Below the pieces are notes generated by a model that saw only the letters and a list, made by a program, of their open reading frames with translations, was not told where the DNA came from and made no database searches. A program made the position numbers and the translations under genes. From Candidatus Villigracilaceae bacterium (GTDB lineage Bacteria; Chloroflexota; Anaerolineae; Anaerolineales; Villigracilaceae), in the NCBI GenBank assembly GCA_026645935.1, contig JAPKMP010000005.1:1-64000 (forward strand): 64,000 nt of DNA, in the 5' to 3' direction. This document shows positions 56,182 to 64,000 of this stretch, piece after piece (position 1 is the first letter of the stretch; the number at the start of each line of letters is the position of its first letter).

Positions 56182-56957
56182 AACTTCTTCGTGGACTTAC
56201 ATTCTTCGGCGGGCTGGTCATCCTCCTCTTCGCGTTTGGCTTCATCTTTCGAGTCCCTCTGGCAGTTGCCGCATGGCCCTGGGAAGATGGGCGCTACTCC
56301 TATTTGTTCATTGGCTCCATCCTTGCCGCCGTCAGCGCAGCCGCGCTTTGGGTCGGCTGGACCGGCGAGTTTGGCGCTTTGCCAGCTGGCGCGTTCAATG
56401 TCTTTGTGATCGCACTAACCACTTCCATCTACTTTTTCCAACTCGCCGCGCAAGGTCGTGCGAACATGACCCTCTACGGCTCACTCTCTGCGCTCTCGGC
56501 TGTCATCAGCCTGATCGCATTTTTCTGGAGTTTGCGGATTCCACTCACGGATGAACGCCCCATGCCCGGGCTGGTCAGGATCTCCTTCGGAATATTCATC
56601 GCTTCCCTCTTCCTCGCGGGTGTAGCGCTGATCCTGAAAGCTCCCATCTTCCCGTGGGCGTTGAACCCCGATACATCCGTGATCTTTGGCTGTGTCTTCC
56701 TCGGCGATGCGTTCTACTTCCTCTATGGCATGTTCCGTCCGTACTGGCATAACGCGCTGGGTCAATTGCTTAGTTTTCTCGCGTATGACCTCGTACTCAT
56801 CGTTCCTTTTATTGGCTTGATGAACACGGTCCCGCCAGACCGCATGCTCAATCTTGTTGTGTATATTGCTGTGCTGGTGTATAGCGGGGTGTTGGCGATG
56901 TTCTACCTGCTGCTCAACCCGCAAACCCGTTTCGGGGCAAACCGCAGATCATCCTGA
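56178..56957 (+). CDS. Hypothetical multi-pass membrane protein
   Basis: 259 aa, about seven to eight hydrophobic segments; ATGA overlap with the preceding ORF. Confidence 0.65.
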   Translation: MKLLRGLTFFGGLVILLFAFGFIFRVPLAVAAWPWEDGRYSYLFIGSILAAVSAAALWVGWTGEFGALPAGAFNVFVIALTTSIYFFQLAAQGRANMTLYGSLSALSAVISLIAFFWSLRIPLTDERPMPGLVRISFGIFIASLFLAGVALILKAPIFPWALNPDTSVIFGCVFLGDAFYFLYGMFRPYWHNALGQLLSFLAYDLVLIVPFIGLMNTVPPDRMLNLVVYIAVLVYSGVLAMFYLLLNPQTRFGANRRSS

Positions 56958-57057
56958 ATAGAATAGTGTTGATGAGCAAGACTGGGACGGCAAATCACAC
57001 CGCATTGAAATGGGTGAGCGACTGATGGGCGTAATAATCGGTGGAACCGAATTTTTT

Positions 57058-58101
57058 CTAACCGAACATTTCCATCAACGCCTGCGGAAGTTCATCCCGC
57101 CAGAAGGTGTAATTGTGACCGGCGGGCGCTTCGTGGTAGGTGACGTTGTAGCCGTTCTGCTGCAGCAGCGGTTGGATGCGGCGATTGTCCTCCAGCAGCC
57201 AGTCGAAGTGACCGATGTCCATCCAGATCTTTATTTCGCGCGACATCTTCGCGCGGATCAAATCCACGGCGACAAAGTCCCGCCCTTCCGCCTCGAACAC
57301 CGACGATTGCGCAATGACCCTGCCGAAGACCTCCGGCATCCGCAAACCCGTGTACACGGACATCAATCCGCTGAAGGATGCGCCCAGCACGCCGTACGCG
57401 CCGCGTTTCTTTTGGGTATCGATCAGGTTCAGTCTCTTCGCCGCAAACGGCAGGACGACGTGTTGAAGCGTCATCAGGGTCGCATCGGAGCAGGCGTATT
57501 CCACGGCGCGGCGGTCGCCGCCGTTTTGCAGGAATGCCATCGCGATCGGTTGGATGCGCTTCTCGTGGATCAGGTTATCCACAATGATGTTGAGGTTGGC
57601 GCGTTTGAGATAATCCGTGCCATCGTAGACGAGCAGCAGCGGCACCGGGTATTTTACAGGCGGCTGATAAAGATGTAACTCGCGTCTGCCGTTTTCCTGG
57701 ATCATCCATGTATCCACGAGGTGACGTGCCACCCGTCCGCTGGGAATGCCGCGGCGTTTGGTCGCATATGGTGTGGGACCCGCCTCTGGCATGTGGAAGT
57801 AATGGTTGTCATGCTCGATGCCGTTGAAGACCGTCTTTTTGTTCAACGGGTCTTTAAGCCGTTTCCTGGTGCGAGAATCGTAGAAGCTATATTCGAGATA
57901 GGCGTCGGAATCCAGTTCGAGGGTGATGGTCCACAGGTCCGGGGCGATACGCTTCATCTTTTGCGGATTGTTCTCCCACATGTGAATGTCATCAATGAAA
58001 TACGGCGCGGACCTGCCCTTCCATACGAAGGTCACGCGATTGCCTTCGATGACGGGATTTCCGTTTGCGCGGGCACGTTCGAGGAGGAGATGTACAGTCA
58101 T
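57058..58101 (-). CDS. Esterase family (enterochelin esterase/Fes-like alpha/beta hydrolase) protein
   Basis: 'PVPLLLVYDGTDYLKRANLNIIVDNLI', nucleophile 'YGVLGASFSGLMSVYTGLRMPEVFGRVIAQSSVF', 'APAGHNYTFWRDELPQAL'. Confidence 0.88.
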   Translation of the reverse strand: MTVHLLLERARANGNPVIEGNRVTFVWKGRSAPYFIDDIHMWENNPQKMKRIAPDLWTITLELDSDAYLEYSFYDSRTRKRLKDPLNKKTVFNGIEHDNHYFHMPEAGPTPYATKRRGIPSGRVARHLVDTWMIQENGRRELHLYQPPVKYPVPLLLVYDGTDYLKRANLNIIVDNLIHEKRIQPIAMAFLQNGGDRRAVEYACSDATLMTLQHVVLPFAAKRLNLIDTQKKRGAYGVLGASFSGLMSVYTGLRMPEVFGRVIAQSSVFEAEGRDFVAVDLIRAKMSREIKIWMDIGHFDWLLEDNRRIQPLLQQNGYNVTYHEAPAGHNYTFWRDELPQALMEMFG

Positions 58102-58359
58102 GCCCTCATTTTAATTCTTCATGCAATTGGTGCAACTGTGACTCCCCTATGGTTTAATCTGATCAAACCAATAGCCTACGCGCATAATCCTGGAGAACTA
58201 CCCCATCGCAAACCATTGACAACCCAAAGAAAAGACATAAAATCCTTCCAATTTATCTTTCTAAAATTTAGATCAGCCTCAATCAAAACCTGTGTCCCAA
58301 CGCCGGTTCCACCTTGGAATCGGCGTTCCAAATTTCAAGCACTCAGAGGAGAGTTGCAT

Positions 58360-61101
58360 ATGAAAAAAGCAGTCAGGTATTTTGTTTCGGCACTTGTCAT
58401 CGTAGTCCTGACCCTCGGCTCGATGGCCATGGCCCCCGCTCAACAAGCGGGCAGTCAAAAATATTTCGTCGTTCAATTCGCAGGTCCCATCGAAGAATCA
58501 TGGAAGGCGGAAGTGACGGCGGAAGGCGCGGAGATCCTGGATTACATCCCGGATTTTGCGTTTAAAGTCCGCATGAATCCCGGCATCGCCAACCGCGTAG
58601 CTGGCAAAAGTTTCGTCAGCTCGGTCACGCCCTACTCATCGGCGCTCAAGTTCGGGTCCGATTTGAAGCGTGATGGGGAGCAGAATCTATATCTCATCCG
58701 CATCGAACGCGGCTCGGACTTCGGTCAGACCCGCGCGGCGGTCGCCCAGACCGGAGCAGAAATCCTCAGTTTCGAAGAGGATTTGATGGTGGTTGCGGCG
58801 AACGCTTCGTTCCTCGATGCAATTGCCAATGTGGACGATGTGGCTTCGATCAATAACTACGTTATGCATGAACTGCACAGCGTATCAGGCGCGCCTGCCT
58901 ACAATGAATCAGCGGGCGATATCGTCAACGCCGACGTGGCGAACTCGCGCGGCTACGACGGCTCGACGGTCATCGTCGGCGTTTCGGATACGGGCATCGG
59001 CGACGGCACAACAACCGGCGCACATGCGGACATTCCCTCCAGCCGCGTGGTGGCGGTCTACAACTGGCCCGGCGCGACGGATACCTGCTTCCAATCCATT
59101 ACGGATGACGGAGCCATCGACGTCGATTCCGGTCACGGGACTCACACCTCCGGCTCGATCTTAAGTGGAGGCGAACCTGGCGGACAGGGCCGCGGCGTCG
59201 CCCCAGCCGCGCGGCTCGTCTTCCAGGCGACCGAAAATTGGGCGAACATCTCGAACTTCTGCCAGATGTTCGGCGGCTGGCCCGCGAACGGCTATTTCCT
59301 CACCGGTCTGCCGGATGATCTCAAGACCATGTATCAGCAGGCGTATAACGCCGGCGCGCGCATCCACTCGAACTCGTGGGGCGCGGCGGTCGCGGGCGAT
59401 TACACCGTCGACAGCGTCAACACCGACTCGTTCGTGTGGACCAACCGCGACATGGTCATCACATTCTCCGCCGGTAATGAAGGCATCGACGCCAACGCGA
59501 ACGGCGTGGTGGATAACGACTCCATCGGCGCGCCGGGCACATCCAAGAACGTCATCACGGTTGGCGCGAGTGAAAACGTCCGCCCGGATAACTGGCCCTG
59601 CGATACAAGCCTGACCTACACCTCGCACGACGCCTACCAGACCGGACAGACCTGCTCGAGCATGGGCGGCACACAGCAGAATTTCCTCGGTACCTACGGC
59701 TCTCGCTGGGGCGCGGACTTCCCCACCAACCCGATCGCTTCCGACCCGACGGCTGGTAATTCCGGTCAGATGGCGGCGTTCTCCAGCCGCGGTCCAACAG
59801 ATGACGGGCGCATCAAACCGGACGTCGTCGCTCCCGGCACGTGGATCCTCTCCGCGTTCTCCAGCCTGTATCAGGAAGGCTATGGCGATCCTGTCAATCC
59901 GCAGGTTGGCGCGTATCAATGGGACGGCTGGGGCACGCCTTTCAACAGTGAGTACAAATACATGGGTGGCACTTCCATGTCGAACCCCATTGCTGCAGGC
60001 GGCGCGGCTGTAGTCAAGGATTACTACAGCAAAGCCTTCAGCATCAACGCTTCGGCGGCGCTCGTCAAAGCCACGCTCATCAACACCGCCGTGGATATGG
60101 CGGACGAGAACAACGACGGCGTAAACGATAACGACTTCCCCATCCCGAACGTGCATGAAGGCTGGGGCTTGATCAACCTCGATGCTGCGACGGATGGATC
60201 AGTTGCCTTCGTGGATGAGGCGGCTACGGGTCTTAGCACCGGCGGCTCGACCAACTTCACCGTCACGCCCACCGGCGGTCCGCTCAAGATCACGCTCGTT
60301 TGGACGGATTATCCCTCGACCGATACCGCTACAACCAACCTGGTCAACAACCTGAACCTTACCGCCACCAGCGGTGCGAACACCTACCGCGGTAACGTCT
60401 TCTCCGGCGGCTGGAGCACGACCGGCGGCTCGGCGGATAACGTCAACAACGTCGAGAACATCTACATTCAGTCGCCTTCGGGTACCTACACCGTTACCGT
60501 CAGCGCGTTCAACGTCCCGAACGGACCGCAGAAGTTCGCCCTTGTGGTGGACGGCGGCACGATCAGCACGCCTCCCCCGCCGACCAGCACCGGTTATCTC
60601 GCTCCGACCGCGCAAGCGGCTGTGACTTCCAGCGCGGGTGACAACAACGGCTTCCAGACTTCGCCCGGTAATGCCTTCGTGGACGATAACGCCTTCGCGG
60701 TCGATGTGGACAGCGGCTCGAATAAGAACACATCCTGCACCAACACCGGCAAGGACAAGCACCTGTTCTTCAACTACGGCTTCAACATTCCTTCCGGTAG
60801 TGTTCTGGGAATTCAAGTCCGCCTCAATGCGCGCGCGGACTCGACGACCGGCTCACCAAAGATGTGTGTGGAGATCTCGTGGAACGGCGGCGCTTCATGG
60901 ACGGCAGCCAAGAGCACGAATCTGACAACATCTGAGGTGGCGTACACCCTGGGTGGCACAAGCGATCTCTGGGGCCGCACCTGGGCGCTGGGCGACTTTA
61001 GCAACACGAACTTCCGGGTGCGCGTGACGAACGTTGCCAGCAACAACTCGCGCGACTTCTATCTCGATTACATCGCAGTCAACGTGACGTACCAGCCGTA
61101 A
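58360..61101 (+). CDS. Secreted S8 (subtilisin-like) serine protease
   Basis: Signal peptide MKKAVRYFVSALVIVVLTLGSMAMAPAQQ; 'VSDTGIGDG', 'DSGHGTHTSGSILSGG', 'GGTSMSNPIAAGGAAVV'; track start 57721 is too far upstream. Confidence 0.92.
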   Translation: MKKAVRYFVSALVIVVLTLGSMAMAPAQQAGSQKYFVVQFAGPIEESWKAEVTAEGAEILDYIPDFAFKVRMNPGIANRVAGKSFVSSVTPYSSALKFGSDLKRDGEQNLYLIRIERGSDFGQTRAAVAQTGAEILSFEEDLMVVAANASFLDAIANVDDVASINNYVMHELHSVSGAPAYNESAGDIVNADVANSRGYDGSTVIVGVSDTGIGDGTTTGAHADIPSSRVVAVYNWPGATDTCFQSITDDGAIDVDSGHGTHTSGSILSGGEPGGQGRGVAPAARLVFQATENWANISNFCQMFGGWPANGYFLTGLPDDLKTMYQQAYNAGARIHSNSWGAAVAGDYTVDSVNTDSFVWTNRDMVITFSAGNEGIDANANGVVDNDSIGAPGTSKNVITVGASENVRPDNWPCDTSLTYTSHDAYQTGQTCSSMGGTQQNFLGTYGSRWGADFPTNPIASDPTAGNSGQMAAFSSRGPTDDGRIKPDVVAPGTWILSAFSSLYQEGYGDPVNPQVGAYQWDGWGTPFNSEYKYMGGTSMSNPIAAGGAAVVKDYYSKAFSINASAALVKATLINTAVDMADENNDGVNDNDFPIPNVHEGWGLINLDAATDGSVAFVDEAATGLSTGGSTNFTVTPTGGPLKITLVWTDYPSTDTATTNLVNNLNLTATSGANTYRGNVFSGGWSTTGGSADNVNNVENIYIQSPSGTYTVTVSAFNVPNGPQKFALVVDGGTISTPPPPTSTGYLAPTAQAAVTSSAGDNNGFQTSPGNAFVDDNAFAVDVDSGSNKNTSCTNTGKDKHLFFNYGFNIPSGSVLGIQVRLNARADSTTGSPKMCVEISWNGGASWTAAKSTNLTTSEVAYTLGGTSDLWGRTWALGDFSNTNFRVRVTNVASNNSRDFYLDYIAVNVTYQP

Positions 61102-61119
61102 CGCCTAGTACCTAATTTT

Positions 61120-61157
61120 AAGAAACACACCCCGGCTTTTACCGGGGTGTGTTTCTT
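61120..61157 (+). terminator. Terminator of the S8 protease gene
   Basis: AAGAAACACACCCCGG-ctttta-CCGGGGTGTGTTTCTT. Confidence 0.85.
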
Positions 61158-61261
61158 ATTAGCTGCATGCAGTTATTTATGAGCAAGGAATAGGGGTGTA
61201 TTTTACCTCCAGCCGTGCTAAGATGAAGTCAAGGAACAGCTCAGTTTAAAGGAGGTGCAGC

Positions 61262-61654
61262 ATGAACCCGAAATCGATTCGTCTGTTCGCGCTTTTTGCG
61301 TTTGTTGTTCCTGTCTTTACAGGTTGCCTCACCAACGGGCAAATATCCGATCGCGATGCGGAGGCGAAAAATTCCACTTCGGAGCGGATAAAGTTAACGC
61401 AGATGAGCGTTCTGGAGCATATGAACTCCACACATCATGTATCCATCCCGGCCACCGAAGAGTGGCAGGCGGATGCGAGCGCGCGTTCGAATGGAGAGTA
61501 CCGCTTCCGCAGCGGCGGTTGGAAAATGGTGATCTATCCCGCCACAGATGAAGGGAATCAGAGGGTCGTCGTCATCGATGCGGAAAGCGATACCTTCTGG
61601 TGCGGCTCTGTCGAACCGGACGGGGATATTGCTGACACCTGCCTGATGCGCTGA
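61262..61654 (+). CDS. Hypothetical lipoprotein
   Basis: Lipobox 'VVPVFTGC'; AAAGGAGGTGCAGC before the ATG. Confidence 0.7.
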   Translation: MNPKSIRLFALFAFVVPVFTGCLTNGQISDRDAEAKNSTSERIKLTQMSVLEHMNSTHHVSIPATEEWQADASARSNGEYRFRSGGWKMVIYPATDEGNQRVVVIDAESDTFWCGSVEPDGDIADTCLMR

Positions 61655-61675
61655 CCGACCCCGGAGGAGTAGTTG

Positions 61676-61707
61676 AAATTCCCCATCTATTTCCAGATGG
61701 GGAATTT
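61676..61707. terminator. Bidirectional terminator between convergent genes
   Basis: AAATTCCCCATCT-atttcc-AGATGGGGAATTT. Confidence 0.75.
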
Positions 61708-63351
61708 TACCGTCGGCGCGGTGATCCGCATCATCGTTTCGAACATTCCCAGGTTGTTGACGATAAGCAGCAGGACAAAAGCAAGCAGGAGGATCTGGAA
61801 CCAGCGCTTCTCCGCAAGATCCCGCCATGCGAGGGCGAGAAAGAGCAGGATGGCATAGGTCCAGTTCACGGAGTAGAGGAACACATCCTTGCCGTAGCGG
61901 AGATGAAGGGCGAAGTAAAAAAGAAGGGTGGCGATAAACGCAAATGAGAAGCCGTTATCCTGCCTGCGGATGTTTTTCAGGAAGAGGACCCCGCCGAGGA
62001 CGAGCAATCCCGCCCAGACGATTGCCAGCGCATCGCCCAACATCGTTTCGTAGTTCGCCAAAAGCATCGGGTCTTTTTTGATGGAGGCACGGAACATCCA
62101 CACCTTGGGGAAGGGCAATCCATCGCGGACGACGAGCGGCTCAGGCGCGACGAAACTGTGCAGGGTCATCACCCGGGCAAGATAATCCGCCCGTTGGAAG
62201 GTGGCGGGAAATTGGTTGTGTCCTTCGGCTTCGAGGGTGGCAAAGTCCCAGAAATATGGCTGGGAATCGGGATAAATAAAATTATGCAGAAGGGATAACG
62301 GAACCACCAGCGCGCCGATGATGAGCCCATAAATGATGAGCTGTTTGATATTCCGCCTGACGAAGAAATGGGCGATGAACGTCTGCGCGACATTCGAAAT
62401 GGTGATGCCGAAGGCGGTCAGCCCGGCAATGACCTGCATGTAGAGCGGCTTGTCTGTGAGAAGGATGACCAGGAACGCGAGAGCCACAGCCGCAAGGTAG
62501 ATATAACTCTCGATGACGGAACCAAACACCAGTTGAGCCGACGAGGCGCCGAAGAGAGCGGCGATCAAAAGCGCATAAAGCGGATTCCCCAGCTTGTGTT
62601 TGACAAAATACCAGACGAGATAAACGCATAATCCGCCGACCATCGCGTTGAGGGTGAAGGCGGCGAAGAGTTTATTCCCGTTGAAGAGAAAACCGAGAAG
62701 CGCAACGAACGGGCGGATGATGAGCAGGATGAACGGGTGCGCGGGACGCCAGTAGTAATCCTCGTAGGTCGGCATGGTGTAGCGATAACGGTAGAGATTG
62801 GAGTCGGCGTCGAAGAAGACATCGTCCGCGTCGTAGTGGGGACGGTTGAAGATCGAAGCGAAAAGAAGGTATACGCAAAAGAACAGAAAGGCGATCAGCA
62901 GGCCGCCGAGATTTTCTTCGAGGAATCGGTGGATGCGCGATTCTCTCCAGTTCTTCCTGCGGTTGATGCTGACCGCGATCATGGCGATGAAAAAAGCGGG
63001 AATGAGCGCGACGACGAACGAAACGCGGACGGAGGCATCGAGATGAAAGGTCAGGGGGTCGAAGAGGTTCGTGAATGGTTTTGCGAGGTTGTACGAGGCG
63101 GGCAGGACGACGATCAGAGCCGTAAAGAGAACCGCCTTGAGCGAAGCGTCGATTCGATTTGAAACGATTTCCCTTTTGATCCTATCGAGGAGGTAATATC
63201 CAAATATGCTGACAAGGCTGTGGACCAGGATCGTCCACAACGCAACTTGAAGCGCGGTCTTGTGGAAATTTTCCAGGTAGGAAACCGCCAAATAGGTTGC
63301 CGGGATGCCCAACAACCATGCCAGCGGGAGGCGTTTATCGAAGGTCTTCAC
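61687..63351 (-). CDS. Multi-pass membrane protein, candidate GT-C-type glycosyltransferase-like
   Basis: 554 aa polytopic protein, 'FNRPHYDADDVFFDADSNLYRYRYTMPTYEDYYWRPAHPFILLIIRP'; paralogous to the next ORF. Confidence 0.6.
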   Translation of the reverse strand: MKTFDKRLPLAWLLGIPATYLAVSYLENFHKTALQVALWTILVHSLVSIFGYYLLDRIKREIVSNRIDASLKAVLFTALIVVLPASYNLAKPFTNLFDPLTFHLDASVRVSFVVALIPAFFIAMIAVSINRRKNWRESRIHRFLEENLGGLLIAFLFFCVYLLFASIFNRPHYDADDVFFDADSNLYRYRYTMPTYEDYYWRPAHPFILLIIRPFVALLGFLFNGNKLFAAFTLNAMVGGLCVYLVWYFVKHKLGNPLYALLIAALFGASSAQLVFGSVIESYIYLAAVALAFLVILLTDKPLYMQVIAGLTAFGITISNVAQTFIAHFFVRRNIKQLIIYGLIIGALVVPLSLLHNFIYPDSQPYFWDFATLEAEGHNQFPATFQRADYLARVMTLHSFVAPEPLVVRDGLPFPKVWMFRASIKKDPMLLANYETMLGDALAIVWAGLLVLGGVLFLKNIRRQDNGFSFAFIATLLFYFALHLRYGKDVFLYSVNWTYAILLFLALAWRDLAEKRWFQILLLAFVLLLIVNNLGMFETMMRITAPTVKFPIWK

Positions 63352-63367
63352 GTTTCTTTTCCTTTGA

Positions 63368-64000
63368 TCAGCGGAGATGCATGTACGATGCCCAGAGCAT
63401 GATGAGGATCAATCTCGAGTTGTTGAGCATCAAAAGGAAGATGAAACCCAACAGGGAAAATTGAAACCAGCGTTTGCCGGAAAGTTCGCGCCACGCCAAT
63501 GCGAGAAAGAGCGTGATGGCATACGTCCAGTTGACGGAATAAAGGAAGACATCCCTGCCGTAGCGCATGTGAAGCGCGAAGAAGAACAGACAGGTCAGGA
63601 TGAACGCAAAGGGAAAGCGGTTATCCTGCCTGGGAACATTCTTCAGGAAGAGAAATCCGCCGATGGCGACAAAGCCGAGCCAGGCAGTGACAAGCGCATT
63701 TCCAAGATGCGTTTCGTACCTTGCGATCTGCAACGGCACCTTTTTCAACGCGGCGCGGAACATCCACACCTTGAGAAAGGGAATATCTTCCTTCAATAGC
63801 AGCGGGTCCGGCGAGACGAAACTATGCAGGAGCATCACCCGTCCCAGGTAATTGGCGCGCTGGAGGGTCGGCTCGAAGACATTCTTTTCCTCGTATTGCA
63901 AGGTGGAAACCTCCCAGAGATACGGATGCGCTTTGGGGTAAATGAAGTTATTGAGCAGGTTCAACGGGATGACCAGCGCGCCGACGATCAATCCGTATTT
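63368..64000 (-). CDS. Paralog of 61687..63351, truncated by the window end
   Basis: 'NFIYPKAHPYLWEVSTLQYEEKNVFEPTLQRANYLGRVMLLHSFVSPDPLLL' parallels 'NFIYPDSQPYFWDFATLEAEGHNQFPATFQRADYLARVMTLHSFVAPEPLVV'; no start codon in the window. Confidence 0.65.
   Translation of the reverse strand, partial: KYGLIVGALVIPLNLLNNFIYPKAHPYLWEVSTLQYEEKNVFEPTLQRANYLGRVMLLHSFVSPDPLLLKEDIPFLKVWMFRAALKKVPLQIARYETHLGNALVTAWLGFVAIGGFLFLKNVPRQDNRFPFAFILTCLFFFALHMRYGRDVFLYSVNWTYAITLFLALAWRELSGKRWFQFSLLGFIFLLMLNNSRLILIMLWASYMHLR

Noticed and set aside
57010-57678. 222-aa plus-strand ORF
   Set aside because: Antisense to the esterase-like gene.
57721-58359. N-terminal 213 codons of the tracked S8 protease ORF
   Set aside because: Antisense to the esterase gene; the real start is the signal-peptide Met at 58360 with a nearby Shine-Dalgarno.
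59161-60156. 331-aa minus-strand ORF
   Set aside because: Antisense to the S8 protease; Val/Arg/Ala-rich shadow.

Overview
This 64-kb window is ordinary chromosomal bacterial DNA. The gene content and the repeat style suggest Chloroflexota/Anaerolineae, which is an inference. Its backbone is a nearly complete dcw cell-wall/division operon on the minus strand (mraZ to ftsZ, about 35.4 to 18.0 kb), bounded by a promoter carrying three helically phased MraZ-type boxes and by a perfect terminator hairpin. Other housekeeping genes include ligA, leuS with a T-box leader, a GlyA-GcvT fusion, lutA and a lutB-lutC fusion, and three tRNAs. A yybP-ykoY-type Mn2+ riboswitch precedes a DedA plus P-type ATPase operon. 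The accessory region is about 52.5 to 56.2 kb. There a DUF3800 gene sits between two copies of the 3' end plus terminator of the glyA-gcvT gene. It is followed by a frameshifted HNH endonuclease gene, a VapBC-like toxin-antitoxin pair flanked by direct-repeat/terminator blocks, and an orphan BrnA-like antitoxin. The most interesting observations are this repeat-delimited cassette region, palindromic elements that appear to be translated in frame inside conserved genes, the SHMT-GcvT fusion, a histone-H1-like lysine-rich extension on LeuRS, the Mn riboswitch and the MraZ operator. No homology search was run. Family calls come from reading the translated ORFs and from motif recognition.
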